NCBI GenBank assembly: GCA_037043235.1
Contig: JAWRVZ010000064.1
Location: 2,098,501 to 2,162,500 of the forward strand
Length of the DNA: 64,000 nucleotides
From: Rhodeus uyekii
Taxonomy: Eukaryota > Chordata > Actinopteri > Cypriniformes > Acheilognathidae
Reading direction: 5' to 3'
Below the pieces are notes generated by a model, which saw nothing but the letters and a program-made list of their open reading frames with translations, was not told the DNA's origin and ran no database searches. Position numbers and translations under genes: made by a program. Positions 1 through 64,000 of this stretch are shown here, piece after piece (the stretch's first letter is position 1; every line of letters begins with the position of its first letter).

Positions 1-37
1 AACAAAGTGATAATCCAGAGTTAAAGTCGTGGTACAT

Positions 38-217
38 GGGAGCCGCGAACGAACGAATTCACGGGAGCCGCGATGAACGAATTTGCGGGAGCCGCGAACG
101 AACGAACTCGCGGGAGCCTCGAACGAACGAACTCGCGGGAGCCTCGAACGAACAAACTCGCGGGAGCCGCGAACGAACTAATTTGCGTTAGCTGCGAACG
201 AATGCGCGGGAGCCGCC
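38..217. repeat. 25-bp GC-rich minisatellite, about 7 copies
   Basis: Units of 21-25 bp starting GGGAGCCGCGAACGAACGAA, with single-base variants and one shortened copy. In AT-rich surroundings it stands out by its GC and CpG content. Confidence 0.85.
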
Positions 218-1179
218 AAAGCGGGGAGATAGGCAGATGATATGAGAAGCAGATGTGTGACCACACACACATACACACTCAGGCAGAACTAGGAGACACT
301 GAATTCATGAACCTTGACAGTTAGGGGAGCGCGGGGCACAAAGTAACATGGGGTAAATAGTAACACAGACTTTTTAGATAGTTGCACGGTCTTAAATGTG
401 ACGTGCTACCGGGCTTTTCACCACACTTTTTGCACACGTCTTCTGGCAATCTTTCAAGAAATTTCAGTGAAATTTGGATGAGAAGCACAGGAAAAACTCT
501 TTTGAAAGCATGAAAATATTAATGTTATAGTAGTTGTTTTTCGATTTTCAAAGAATGTGTGAAAGTATGTTAGTCCAATCTTATATTGTTATGATTACCA
601 TCTTCTTGGCTAAAAGATGGTACCATTTTGAAAGATGTGAAAAACACACAGTGACTGCTAGCCGGTCCTGAAGTGAACACGACACTGCGGGGTTAGTTGT
701 AACACAGTGTTACAACTAAGCCGCATTGAATAGGCTGCATCAATAATCATATATTTTGCATTGTATTAACCTATTAAAACGTTTTTCATGTCATTACATT
801 GTTCAAAGCATAACAATGTAATAAATAAAAGAAAAAAATATATTCCATTCATAAGTTATGCTTATAATCATTAAGACTCAGCTTTTATTAAGAAATAAAA
901 ATACGCCAATGAACACCCATTGGATAACATGGTGTTACAACTAACCCGCTGTCTGTTACAACGAGCCCCGCTCATCACTTATAAATCACTTATAAAAGTA
1001 TCACTGTGGTGAATGATGCAGCCAATGAAGGCGTTAAGGGGTTATAAAGGGGTTGGAACCTCCTGACTGTGTTATGAGAGGCTGTCATTAGGATATTTCA
1101 TGTAAAAATGCGCACAAGGATGCTGAGCGTTAGGACTTTTTCCACAGAAAACTGCGCATGGGTGAGGGAAATTTTTTCT

Positions 1180-1277
1180 GGTACACCGATACAATGCTCG
1201 TACACCGATTCGACCCTCCATGCTCGTACACCGATTTGCTCGTATACCAAGTCGCTCGTAAACCGAGGTATTACTGG
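1180..1277. mobile_element. pogo/Tigger-like MITE end (probable)
   Basis: Three related CTCGTACACCGATT units and the terminal CGAGGTATTACTG resemble the ends of TA-inserting mariner-type MITEs such as the one at 39782. The other end is not identified. Confidence 0.35.
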
Positions 1278-1632
1278 GTATTATAAACAAATTAGAACAT
1301 ATTAAAAAAGAAAATAAAGTACAATGTGATAATTTGAATGCAACAATTAAGCAAATTAAAAACTAAAAATGATGTACTAACTTTGCCTCAGAAAAACAAA
1401 ACAATTGAATAGCAGACACAGTGAGAATATAGAATCCAAATTAATGTGGGTAGTGCTTTGAAAGAATTTAATGAAAAATCTTTGAGTTTATATTGAGATC
1501 TGACATAGTTGGGATTTTTGATGCAATAATCTCCTGTTGCTGTCTAGGTGAAACATTTGAGACCCTAAAGAGATCTCATTTGTAATTTTGTTTTGTTATG
1601 GAAATGTTTATATGCACACAGGTGCAACATAC

Positions 1633-53592
<51,960 letters not shown>

Positions 53593-55649
53593 ATTCTTAA
53601 AGTAAAACACTAAGGTCTTTAGGCTTGCAGCTTGAACTGTAATAACAACCTACAGTACAATAGTACGGTCAGTCAAACGTCAGCAGCATCCTAAAACAGT
53701 CTTTGTGGTCACAAGAACCCTCCGTGGCAGCTAAGAGCAAAACCTTTGGCTCAGTTCAGTTTACATAAAAAATAACCTACATTCTTTGAGGGCACGCCTC
53801 CCCTGCCACTCTAGATGCCCAGGCCAGCATCTTACAACATAACAAAACAAGCTGGAGGATTCAACCACACCTCCTCTTGAAAGCAGCTCTGCGTCTGAGT
53901 CTCATTCAGTCAGATCAGATAGCCTCTCCACTACATAGTTTTCTTTTGCTTTCATTTCTGACCTAATCAAAATAAAGTACAGGTTGTCAAGACAACAGAG
54001 GCAGCACGTGGGAGTTGTGGAGGTGCGGTAAAAAAAATTCACACTAACACCAGACTTCTAGTTGTATTACATCACCCTCAATTTGTATTAGCCGTCAAGA
54101 AGTCACTTTACAAACATAACGTAATATTTGGAATGTTTCAGGTTCAAGTTATATTTGATTGCACTTGCAATTGAAGTGCAAGCTTGTCTTTGTTTGTTAG
54201 TTAATTAACAAATATGTATTATGTGCTTTTTTTAAATGTTTATTCCTCCAGCTTTATTGTTTATACCAGTATCATGTCCCACCCCAGATTTGACAATGCA
54301 CGGCTGTTTTTACTAATAAAGCTCGATGTTATTCTCTGTGGAAATCGAGAGTTCACTGTATTGAACATTCCTTTAAATTCTGATTCAGCAGATGTACACG
54401 AGGGAGGAGAGGAACTTTTCCAACATTTTAATTATCAGACTTGAAAGCAAAACACAACTCAGCAGGATATAACTCAAGTCATGCGTGGGCTGATCTAGTT
54501 AATAAATCACTGCTGAAATTAGATCACGGTGAAGATCTTACATTTCCGGCAATGCATGCCAAGATAGATGCCAATTGTTTTTTTGCAGCTTTATTGGTAA
54601 TTTTACAGTGAAATATTCTCACACACAAACACAGGTTAAATATTTTCAAAATATTTCATATCTGCTCTATAATAATCAGAGTATAATTGAGTGGTATATT
54701 ACAAAATAGCTTGGTAAATCAAATAAATTACTGATTTCGCAGTGCAATTTTTTGTATTTTTATTTCATTATTTAAAAAAACAGACAAGAACATACAGGTT
54801 TTAAAGGTATTTTACTAAATGCTAATCATTTTTAGGCTTATACAAAATTCAGTTGGCATTATGGCTATATATATGGAAAATTCAAGTTTTTTTTGTTTTG
54901 TTTTTTTAAAGACGGCTAAGACATGCCTGTAAAGCAACTGTGTGCATTTTTCTTAAAATAAAGAAATATCAGTAACATTTTACAACAAGGTTCCAATAGT
55001 TAACATTAGTTATCAACACTAGTTAACGAATTGAAATTTCCTAGTACATTTGTCAAAAATAAAAGTGTGTATTTGTTAATATAAATTAATGGACCTGAGC
55101 TAACAGAAACTAATAATAAACAATTTATTAACTAACATTAATAAAGATTAATAAAAACCGTAATAAATGTTTTGCTCATTAATAAATGTTAACTACTGGG
55201 GCCTTATGGCGAGTGTTACTGAAATATCAAATAACTACCCAAAACTATTTTTTTTCTTATAGTTAAAAAGTATTAACAGGAAATGTGATTCTATTAGAAA
55301 AAAAAGCGCAAAGTTGCATTTAAATAAAGCATTTGGTTAAGTTAAGCTCTTAAGATATACAGTACAAGTATACTTAAAATGTTTATGGAGAATATGAATA
55401 CCAATAATACTATTCCGTATGTCATTTAATCTTTTAACAAATGTTATCACTCTAAAATCTACACAAATACACCAATGTAATAGCAGTTTGTTGTTCTTGA
55501 TTAACATATTAGAGATACATTTTAGATATCAAAGACAACAAAAACAGTAGTGTTAGTAGTTAGCGGTTTTACAGATATGCAGTCAAAGTCTGCGTCAAAC
55601 TAGTGCTCTCACTGAGATCTTAACTTTACTGCACACAGTCCATAAGGAA
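53593..55649. other. otogl-ptprq intergenic spacer
   Basis: About 2.06 kb between the otogl stop and the first codon of the long ptprq form. It must hold the otogl 3' UTR and any outer ptprq promoter. AT-rich; I see no exon, clear TATA box, CpG cluster or complete transposon in it. Confidence 0.6.
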
Positions 55650-55850
55650 TCAGTTCCACTGGCATGAGCAGTCCATTGGCTCCTGGTAGTAATAGTCCAC
55701 CGTAGTGGCATTTCGAGTGCAGTACAGCTGAATAATGCGGTTTTGTAGGCCGTTCTCACGGCAGCACTTGCAGAAACGTGCATGACTGTTAATGTTAAAA
55801 TTAAAGATGGTGGCAGATGGACATTTTCCGTCACATGAATACACAGTCAC
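55650..55850 (-). CDS. otogl: otogl last coding exon, CTCK domain and stop
   Basis: 201 bp, 66 residues plus TGA. Key cystine-knot motifs are [20 protein letters not shown] and DCSCQWN at the very end. This is the usual otogelin/mucin terminus used for disulfide dimerisation (family knowledge). Confidence 0.92.
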   Translation of the reverse strand: MTVYSCDGKCPSATIFNFNINSHARFCKCCRENGLQNRIIQLYCTRNATTVDYYYQEPMDCSCQWN

Positions 55851-57347
55851 CTGAAGAGAAACACCAAGAGAGATGAGATTAACAACTCCAGGAGATGAAC
55901 AGATAGACAGACAGAGAACCAGGGTTGATGACCTCTGGATTAGAGAATATAAACAAACCCTATATAATAGATTAGAACAGAGAATGTATTTATGTAACAA
56001 CAGCAAATTGCAATTTTAATGTGAATCTTTCACACTCACAGGTGCATTACTTCTACAGTCATCTTTTCTGATGGTGGTCCTGATGGCGACTCTCTTACAG
56101 GTTTTACCATCTTCTTTGCCTACACACATACACACAAAAACAATGTGACTTACAAGTGAACACAAACATGTAGATTTTCGTTTTTTGAAACAACTTTAAA
56201 TAAAATAACTTCAAATGTACTAAAGTAAAAATGTAATAAAAGAAAAAAAAAAGTGGGGTAGGGCATGTTTTATCCATCTGGAATTGACTCGTTATTTCCT
56301 ATTATTGCTGTAACATGCCATTAACCATCATGAAATTACACTGCATTAATTTATTTTTCTTATTGGCATGATTTCAGAAAGGCTGCATTACCTACGCCTG
56401 TTGAGGCCCATTAGGTCTATTTGACATCAGTTGAGGTGAAGCAACTTTCATTTTGAGGAAAGAATATGAAAACAAACATTTTGAATAATTTGCAGTGAGA
56501 ACAGGAACATGCAATAAGTCATTTAAAATTAATGATATGTTGACTTTCAACATACTTATCAATATTTTGTGCCATTAAATTATAGAATGCAGCAGTAACC
56601 ATCCCCTTTTTCAGCTGTGCTGGTATTTTTCTCCATTAATTTCTCCCAAAGGGATTTCAAAAAACGTCTTTGTTAAAGCCATGAACTAAGCCAATCGAGG
56701 TGAATCATAGCACTGCAAACTTTGATTCGAAGCACAAGGTAAAAGATTGTACTTTACGGCTTTGGGGATTGAAAGAACTACAATTCCATGAAGCATAGCG
56801 AAAAGCACAATCCACTTGGAGAAATACACAACTACTGGTACTCATTCAGATCTGATTGCATATATACAAAAACATTTTTTACGTTTATTGCAAAATATGC
56901 ATATATGCAAACATTTCAGCATTTTGAGGGCACAGAGAGACTGACTCAATTACATAATTCGTTAAAAAGCTAATATGGTGTGTGTTGCTTTTTTTTAGAC
57001 TGCTTTTCTATACAGTGTCAAAGATAATATAGGTTCTCATCAGGAATGATGATTGAATAATTTGGGATGAAGACTTCAGTTGAAGCAAATTCCATGGATC
57101 AACAACCTTGTAGCTTAAGGTTATTGAAGGTTTATATAACAAGGTATTGTTTCCTCAGAAAAAAATTAAGGGATTTTTTACTTCCAGAATCTGATGGTTG
57201 CATTCAATTAATTAAAAATGTATTTTCACTGATTAATTTCAATTGAATATTTATCCACGAGGTCTGTTTTGACAACTAATCCAAATAGTGTTTCATCTTT
57301 TTACATTTATCTGTAACAAGTCAAGTATACACAAGATCAGTCACTCA

Positions 57348-57378
<31 letters not shown>

Positions 57379-60300
57379 CAAACCCCATTAACAGGCTCAG
57401 TGACTATTATTTCTGCACCTTGGGGGCTCCACTTGATTGACATGTTAGTTACCATGATGACATTTGTCTGACATGATCAAGGGACAGCATTGCGAACTGA
57501 ACTTTTCACCCATTTGTAATTTTTGCTTGTATAACAATGGTAAAATGAAAGGCATTTAATTTTTGTGAGGGCAGTGGTGTGTGTGTGTCTGTGTGTTGTA
57601 AATTCCCGGCTCATTAATTTTGACACTGAGATTCTGGAGGTTCAAACAGAGGACAGGTTTTGAAGATATCAGGGGGTTTCAACAGGAAATAAATCAAGAC
57701 TTCACAGCTGTGTGTCTGAGATGGTGGGAGGGACAGCTGATGAGTGTTTTTGGAAAGCAGTTGTGCCTGTGTTTGTCTTTGAATGTTACATGGATGTTCA
57801 AGTACAAGAATTGTTGAAGAGTTCATAAAATATGACAATTCACCAATTATTTACTCAACCTCATGATTTTCATTGAGCACAACAGACTTTTTTTTTGCCA
57901 AAGATCTTTTAAAAGTGATCTAAAATGCTTTCATGAAATAAATGGGTAATTTAATTTATTATAAGGGTTCTCAGCCAAAAATAAATAGGAAAAAAAGTTG
58001 CCATGCCACATAAAAAGCTCCATAAAAAGACAAATTTTATTTCATGTTCTCAATGAAAGATCAGACAGATCTTTTTGTTATTTAGCTTAAGGTACAGTAC
58101 TACTCTTGCAAAGAAAAGTAAGGAATTTAACCAACATGAGGGTAAGTAAATGACAATTTATATAACAACCCAAATGTTTCTCACTTAATTTACTCCAACT
58201 AAAAGAAAATAATGTAAAGACTGAAAGAGATAAGAAAAATATTTTCTTCAACACACACAAAATGTTATGAGATGAGAGTACCTGTATCACAGTTAGTACT
58301 AGCAGTGGGTGTTACTGGACTAACGGAAAAAGGCAACAAACCAAGTCCAGCACCTGAGAAACACAGGTTCACAAACTCACAAGTCTGTAACAAACTCATT
58401 TAGTTGAAGTTGGCTCGTAAAGCTTCCAGCACAAACCCAAGAGCCCCCAAACCAATGCGAACATACACAAACCTGTGCCCACAAGTGCCCTCATGCGTAT
58501 AAAGATGCACGGCTTACACCAAAAAATACATACCAGTTTGTTGAAAGCAAATTAATAGCACATAGCCAGCAAACGCACATGCCAGACATGTTGAGTTTCT
58601 TCCTCAAAACCACCTCTGAATCCCTCTAGCATGCCATGCCAATATAATCAAGAAAACTGGGTCTTATCTAAGAGTTTATTAAAAACGAATTCATGCAGCA
58701 TTTTCCAATATGCTTTCCTTGGTTTATGAGTAATGCAAAAAATACATACACTACCATTCAAATGTTTTAGGATCAGTAAGATTTTTTTTTTTTTTTTTGA
58801 ATAAGAAATTAACACTTTTATTCAGAAAGGACACATCAAACGTGACGGCAAAGACATTTATAATGTTACAAAATATTTTTTATTCCAAATAAATGCTGTT
58901 CTTTTGACCTTTCAATTTATCAAAAAATCCTGAAAGAAGAATCACCCTTTCTACAAAAATCTTAAGTAGGACAACGGTTTTCAACATTGATAAGAAATAT
59001 TTGTTTGAGCAGCAAATCAGCATATTAGAATGATTTTTGAAGGGTCATGTGACACTGAAGACTTGAGTAATGATGCTGAAAAATCACAGGAATCAATTAC
59101 ATTTGAAAAAATTAATTATATATAAAAAAAGTTATGTTTTACTGTATTGTTGATCAAATAAAGTCAGCCTTTGGCGATCAGAGACTTCTTTCAAAAATCT
59201 TACCAATCCCAAACTTTTGAAAGACTGAAGTGTTGGCCAGGGATGCATTTTCCATAAGTATCATAAACCTATAGGTTATAAAGACCATTGCTGCCAATGG
59301 TTTATATGATCTACTTAGGTGTACAATGCTTTTATGAAACGCAATAAATCCACAAATATTTGTCTGTCCATTCGTTTTGTGTATTTAAAAAAATGTTTGA
59401 TAAAATCCTAGGTTCCCATACCTTTTAACCTATGAATAATCTAGTAGTTAAAGATTACTTAATCATCCAAGGTTTGCTAAAGTTGTTCATCTGAACCCGT
59501 TTATACATAAAGCATCAAGCTTTGACAAGAGAAAGTTAAAAACCACAAACACCAATCCCATAGCACAAAAACCAGCCTGAGCCATAGATTACACAAAAGA
59601 GAAAGATAAAGTTAAGAACGCATAGAGAGGGGAATTTTATGGCAATCTGGCTTTCATTAGGATTTCAACACAGAAACCCTGTTTCCAAAAAACACAAGCT
59701 AATCTCTATACATTTCTTCCAATATTACAGCATGTACAATCAGTGTAGGAGAATTGAGGACAAGGAAATTGAAAGAAAAGAATGAAAAGGCCCATGAGAC
59801 ATGTACAGCAGCACTCATTTTTTCCCTGGGACAACAGGGTGCATCTAACCACAATATGCAACCAGCAGCTAGTAAGCCCAGCACTGCTTCTCCATCATGC
59901 TGTTCCACACAGCCCCCAGCATTCCCAGAAAGCACAGCCAGCCCCAGACACACACACTACTCACATGTCTTACAGCAACCGTCCACATATGTCTGAACCA
60001 CGCCTCCATTCTGAAACAGAACGTACAGAAGTTAGAAGAACAACACAAACAGATACAGAAGCAGCTAAAGGAACGCACTGATTTGAGTCAGACCTGAATA
60101 CACTCTGTGTCATTGAAAGGAGGACAGACAACTCCAGAGGCTAGAACTACTGCCCCAACCGCAGTCTCCATGCAGTCGAACCGTGTGCAGTTAGCCACCC
60201 ATGAGCTACCTGCCTGCAAAACACAAAAAAAACCCTATCAGGTTAAAGCATTTGAGGCTATTTCCAGAAGACAATAATGAGGTTGTGTGTATGTGTGTGT

Positions 60301-63103
60301 TTCTGACCTACAGTGGCAATATTTTTTAATGGACAAATTTGCTGAAAAAGCCCCCAGAAAATCTGACAAAACATCCATTTGTGAACATCCTCAATGGGGG
60401 GGGAATTTTCACAAATACAGTTATGTAATGAAATGTCAGAAAGTTTCCTTCAAGGGTAAGTTTAGGTTACATTAATAAAAGGGGTCACACTTTAAGTTTG
60501 GGTCCAATTCTCACTATTAACTATGATTAATAACTATGTTCAAAATGGACCATCAAAATAAAGTGTTACCTCGACTTTTGTCTAAATTAATAGTTAGTAA
60601 GGTAGTTTTTAAGTTTAGGAATTGGGTAGGATTAAGGATGAAGAATATAGTTAATAAGTCCTAAATAAACAACCAATATACTAGTAATATGCTTGCTAAA
60701 AGTAAAATGTTATCATAAAAAGCATAATGAGGTGAGATTACCATAAATACTTCAGTAGTCCCGTTTTCACTGGGATATGAGCATGAGATGTTTTTGCAGG
60801 AGCCACAGCACACGTGTGGATCAGATGATGGGACATAAACCTGATACTACAGTGACAAATGTAAACAAAAAATACATAGGAATTTAAAATGATATCTTTA
60901 AGACAAAAACTAAATATTGGGAAAATATAAAAATAAGAAATATTATAGTCTATTCTACACTTCTGAAGCATTATTTGTTCCATGAAATCCACCATGTTAT
61001 AATTTAGTTTTACATGATTATTCTCTACGGTCTCTCTAACCCTTAGACGTCTGAAGTTGAAGTTGTTGTTGTACCTTTAAGACTTCTATATGTAGATCAC
61101 TTCTCACTTGGAATATTTAAATTAGAAGAGCATTTATTTTTCTCCCATGTCAGCCTTTTAAATCCAGACTTTCATCAATTTCATGGAACATCATGCAACA
61201 TAATGTGGAAATAACTATCAATACATATATTGAATGTTATATTATTCGTGTGTCTTACAGGTTCACACTTCTCGGAACAGTTGGCAGTGGTAACCTCCAT
61301 GGCGTAGAACCCAGTGCTGGGGTCTTTATGTGTGAGGCACTGAACTGTATAACACAGTTCCCCCTCAAAGTATTGCACCATTGACTGGCCCGGGTTCAAT
61401 ATTGTCACACCCTGAAACAGACACACCTCTGCCTTCTCTACACACACACACACACACACACAAGCACATAGAGATACTTAAACACAGACTTGTGTTTTGG
61501 TTTCATGAAATAGCATGGCATTTTGTGCGTTAGTGTTAGTTTGAGTCTTACTGCAGTGATACAGTGGGCATCCACATGGGCCGCCAGGATCTGGATCGTC
61601 CACTTTCACCTCACCCTTTAACACAAAGGTCACGGAATAAAGCTTTAGTTAGTTACACGACAATTAATTATAGCAATGTAACTCATGCAGACAACAAAAT
61701 GGACTATACACAATATATTCACACACAGAACACTCACCGCAGCGCAGACAGGAAGTGTAAAGTTGTGACACTGACATTCTAAAAACAACAATAACAATTT
61801 TTACAAATGTAACTATGCATCCAAAAAAATACTTCATGAAACTTTGGTGCATATACTACCATTCAAAAATTTACGGTGGATAATTTTTTTTTAAATGTTT
61901 TTGAAAATCTCTTATGCTCACTGTATTTTATTTGATCAAAAATAACATTTTAAACTTCTATTTGAATATATTTTTACTTTAAATTTATTCCTATTATGTC
62001 AAAGGTGAATTTCCTGAGGCACAAGGACGAAAGAAGACAAAAAAACAAAGTCTTTTAATGAAGAAAATCAGGATGAACTCAACTTACTATCAATAAACTG
62101 GGACTTTCACAAAGCCGACAAGAACTGCTACACTTACAACCACATTGGATGAAGGAAAAGGGAGAACACAGGAAATATATACACAGGGAATCGATCACAG
62201 AGATGAGACACAGCTGACAAGACAAACAAGGTGATTGATGACGAGACAGGTGACAACAATGACAACAGAGGAGGACGTGAGGAACTAGGAAGTCAACAAA
62301 CAGACAAGACGCTTCTATGACAGCTAGTGCATTAAGAATAATGTCCACAAAAGGAAAAAAAGAACATAGAGGGACAAAATGATGCCAAATAAAGGTGAAT
62401 ATAAGGGTTTGGGTAAGGGTTATTCTGTAGTTACTATAATTATCTTGACAATCTTAAAAACAAAATGAAGTGAAAGGGAAGTTACAGTTCAGATCTCTAG
62501 GTTAGTTTGTATGTATCCAGTACCGCAGCGTGTCTCTGGGCAGCAGCTGTCCGGCACGGGTCTCTTCACAAGCACAGCTCCAAGAGCACAACTCACACTG
62601 GGCTCAGGACACAGACTTATATCACACACTGAAATATAAATAAAGACACTGCCTTTAAACGCGTTTCATTATGACACACAAAATGACTGGGCACTTCAGT
62701 GTTATAACTACCACAATGATACTGCGGACAGCAGTGATTAGTGGTGTTTATATCCACAGCCAGTATCTCTGCAGGCAGACACACTGGTATAGGTTCAATA
62801 CAGGACTCGCACACTGCAAAACATATGCATATTATTAATACAGCATGTCATAAAATGAAGGAAGAATTACAAATATTATTAGATTATAATTATATTGTAT
62901 ATAATGTATTATAATGTACATTTAAGGTATTATAAATACTTGTATATCTTTGTATATACATTGTACACTTATAATGAATTATATATTGAGGCTTTTAGAG
63001 ATTTTAGAACAGAATTTCATAATAAATTAATATCTTATATTTTATGAATTATAAATATGTATGAATTAACTTAATGTATTATCACAACCTCAAATTCAAG
63101 TAC

Positions 63104-63143
<40 letters not shown>

Positions 63144-63583
63144 GTTGTCAAAATATGTATTTAAATAAATGTATATTTCATATATTATATATATTTATAT
63201 TTAATGTCATGCATGTATTACTGTATTTGTCACCATGAAGATGGAATGTCAGCTGTAGAACTGAAGTATTTATTATATATTATTACCACACATGTAGCTG
63301 TAGCAGCAGGCATGAGCACCTCTGACCTCCACCAAGAACTGGTCTTCTCTGCAAATTGGGGCAGGAACACTCAGGCAAGCCAGCGGATCACATTCTGGCA
63401 GAGACCAATCAGAAGACTAACCCTTATCAACTGACCACATAAACAGCCAATCAAAATAAGGATTACATGAGCTCTTACCACATCTGTATTCGGGACAGCA
63501 GGACAGAGCACTGTAACCAATCACCAGCTTGTCTCCATTCTCACAGCTAGGAACTTCACTTTGACAGATGGTGAGGTTACATT
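55650..63583 (-). CDS. otogl: otogelin-like gene, 3' part (13 coding exons, C-terminal 442 codons incl. stop)
   Basis: Secreted, mucin-like glycoprotein of the acellular membranes over inner-ear sensory epithelia; in humans OTOGL is the DFNB84B gene (family knowledge). Seen here: thirteen exons on the minus strand at 63583-63479, 63394-63287, 62813-62712, 62628-62524, 61778-61738, 61615-61552, 61437-61259, 60846-60742, 60213-60094, 60010-59965, 58353-58282, 56119-56040 and 55850-55650. All are flanked by AG/GT and phases agree throughout. The order is four VWC-like modules with CCP motifs, further Cys-rich modules, a Thr/Ser linker, then a C-terminal cystine knot. The 5' part lies beyond the right edge. 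OTOG is the alternative paralog; adjacency to ptprq favours otogl. A weak AATAAA candidate on this strand lies at 55129-55124, about 520 bp past the stop. Confidence 0.9.
56040..56119 (-). CDS. otogl: otogl exon, start of C-terminal cystine knot
   Basis: 80 bp, phase 1 to 0. Reads [19 protein letters not shown] then DDCRSNAP, the first strand of the CTCK. Donor GTGAGT. Confidence 0.85.
56120..58281. other. otogl intron before the CTCK exons
   Basis: 2.2 kb, with (CA)n at about 57350-57378. No exon or bounded transposon recognised. Confidence 0.5.
58282..58353 (-). CDS. otogl: otogl exon, Ser/Thr/Pro linker before cystine knot
   Basis: 72 bp, phase 1 to 1. Encodes a short low-complexity linker ([15 protein letters not shown]) that joins the CCKTC module to the cystine knot. 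No open reading frame of notable length marks it; it is supported by splice sites and phase only. Confidence 0.72.
58745..59225 (-). repeat. dispersed AT-rich repeat, minus orientation
   Basis: Nearly full copy: TTCAGAAAGGACACATCAAA, GATTTTTGAAGGGTCATGTG, ATGATGCTGAAAAATCACAG, ACCAATCCCAAACTTTTGAA. The rest of this otogl intron (58354-59964) shows nothing else. Confidence 0.8.
59965..60010 (-). CDS. otogl: otogl exon, CCKTC motif
   Basis: 46 bp encoding [15 protein letters not shown] plus one T. The next exon supplies GT, completing a Cys codon. Donor GTGAGT. Confidence 0.82.
60094..60213 (-). CDS. otogl: otogl exon, NCTRFDC module
   Basis: 120 bp, phase 0 to 0. Reads [17 protein letters not shown] and ends FNDTECIQ. 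Donor is the non-consensus GTCTGA; no better in-frame donor is visible. Confidence 0.8.
60214..60741. other. otogl intron
   Basis: 528 bp, no feature seen. Confidence 0.5.
60742..60846 (-). CDS. otogl: otogl exon, CCGSCK module
   Basis: 105 bp, phase 0 to 0. Reads [17 protein letters not shown] then [17 protein letters not shown]. Two N-glycosylation sites (NIS, NGT). Confidence 0.85.
61259..61437 (-). CDS. otogl: otogl exon, [10 protein letters not shown] module
   Basis: 179 bp. The acceptor that keeps frame is the TAG at 61440-61438, not the later CAG at about 61403; using it gives [18 protein letters not shown], as expected for otogelins (EVC...LxPGQS). Ends NCSEKCEP before GTAAGA, phase 0. 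Confidence 0.82.
61552..61615 (-). CDS. otogl: otogl exon, Cys-rich
   Basis: 64 bp encoding [14 protein letters not shown] then GCPLYHC. Phase 0 to 1. The exon ends in a single A before GTAAGA. Confidence 0.8.
61738..61778 (-). CDS. otogl: otogl micro-exon
   Basis: 41 bp encoding [14 protein letters not shown]. Strong donor GTGAGTG, phase 1 to 0. Cysteine spacing continues the VWC-like series. Confidence 0.8.
61779..62523. other. otogl intron
   Basis: Partial dispersed repeat (about 61850-62000), then 62020-62340, which has the look of a transposon-derived tract (GATGAGACACAGCTGACAAG) but no boundaries I can define. Confidence 0.45.
62524..62628 (-). CDS. otogl: otogl exon: VWC-like module 4
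   Basis: 105 bp, phase 1 to 1. Begins [14 protein letters not shown] and ends [10 protein letters not shown]. Donor GTACTG. Confidence 0.85.
62712..62813 (-). CDS. otogl: otogl exon: VWC-like module 3
   Basis: 102 bp, phase 1 to 1. Begins [14 protein letters not shown] and ends [10 protein letters not shown]. Donor GTAGTT. Confidence 0.85.
62814..63286. other. otogl intron
   Basis: Very AT-rich, with (TA)n at about 63105-63140. No feature seen. Confidence 0.5.
63287..63394 (-). CDS. otogl: otogl exon: VWC-like module 2
   Basis: 108 bp, phase 1 to 1. Reads [15 protein letters not shown] and ends ACCYSYMCG. Same spacing of cysteines as its neighbours. Confidence 0.85.
63479..63583 (-). CDS. 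otogl: otogl exon: VWC-like module 1
   Basis: First otogl exon visible. Reads [10 protein letters not shown] through CCPEYRC, a von Willebrand C-type module. The acceptor follows a (TG)n tract; donor is TGTG|GTAAGA, leaving phase 1, which fits the next exon. Confidence 0.85.
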
Positions 63584-64000
63584 CTACACACACACACACA
63601 GACAAAGATTTCTCATGCATATTTTTGGTTCATTTTCTTAGATGAAAAATACTGTACATTTTAAATGTGCATATCTGATTTGTTTAGTTATTTATTTGGT
63701 TGTTTGTGCCATGTCAGCATAAAAGGCCATTTTTATGGCAAGAGCGAAAGGAGGTAAATAGAGTGAATCAAAATATTTAAAAGAATAGAGAAAGGTGATG
63801 GAGGAAAAGGATGAATACATTTACATACAGACAGATTAAATCTAACAATTTAGCAAAAAATCTGACTGAAAAAAAAATTGACCTAAAAAAACAGACATGG
63901 ACTAAACTCAAACAATAACTCGTTAAAGTTTCTTATGCTCATGATGGCTGCATTTTTCTGACAAAAAATATAGTACGTTCCTGAAATATTATCACAATTG
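63584..64000. other. otogl intron, right edge
   Basis: No exon found. 63935-64000 begins another copy of the dispersed repeat (TGATGGCTGCATTTTTCTGA). Confidence 0.45.

Larger units (their letters stand above)
1..1632. other. ptprq intron, left edge
   Basis: No further exon seen. Holds the tandem repeat at 38-217, several near-repeats of GTGTTACAACTAA (about 690-950) and a transposon-end-like tract ending near 1276. Confidence 0.5.

Noticed and set aside
61403..61437. CAG at about 61403 as the acceptor of the otogl LNPGQ exon
   Set aside because: Would put the exon out of frame with the preceding A-ending exon; the upstream TAG restores frame and adds a conserved EVC motif.

Overview
The window is vertebrate nuclear DNA, almost certainly from a cyprinid-type bony fish. 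It shows large AT-rich introns, long (CA)n and (TA)n microsatellites, many decayed Tc1, hAT, pogo and PIF/Harbinger transposons, and one AT-rich dispersed repeat of about 0.5 kb that recurs in intron after intron. Both host genes lie on the minus strand, so they read from high to low coordinates.

Region 63.6-55.65 kb holds the last 13 coding exons of an otogelin-like gene (otogl): VWC-like cysteine modules, a linker, and a C-terminal cystine knot ending in TGA. About 2.06 kb further on a second gene begins and runs off the left edge: ptprq, the R3-type receptor tyrosine/phosphoinositide phosphatase of hair-bundle shaft connectors. I placed 42 coding exons of a long form (53592 to 1633) plus one alternative first exon (29478-29422). 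Splice phases agree across every junction. The transmembrane and phosphatase parts lie outside the window. In human the same pair, OTOGL then PTPRQ, sits tandemly at 12q21.31, and both are deafness genes.

Main discovery: the form of PTPRQ I know begins at the small signal-peptide exon at 29.4 kb, followed by an exon that encodes only the second half of a fibronectin III (FN3) domain. The missing first half is here, just upstream (29925-29765). It is joined in phase to 17 more exons reaching back to 53.6 kb. These encode a separate signal peptide, a novel cysteine-rich module, an FN3, a C-type-lectin domain and nine further FN3s (the last completed by the shared exon), 1106 codons in all. The locus therefore appears to encode a giant lectin-tipped PTPRQ from an outer promoter and the classical PTPRQ from an inner one.

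Between exons the sequence is mostly mobile-element layers: an intact-looking non-autonomous LTR element (34684-37904, matching 5-bp target duplications) inside a pogo-like element; a hAT (39326-40734) inside a Tc1 and itself hosting a pogo MITE; a Harbinger-like MITE inside another Tc1/mariner element; another hAT (22596-23639); a Ty3-type RT fragment; a 2.7-kb inverted-repeat element; and a perfect 146-bp palindrome. All calls come from reading the sequence; no database search was possible.
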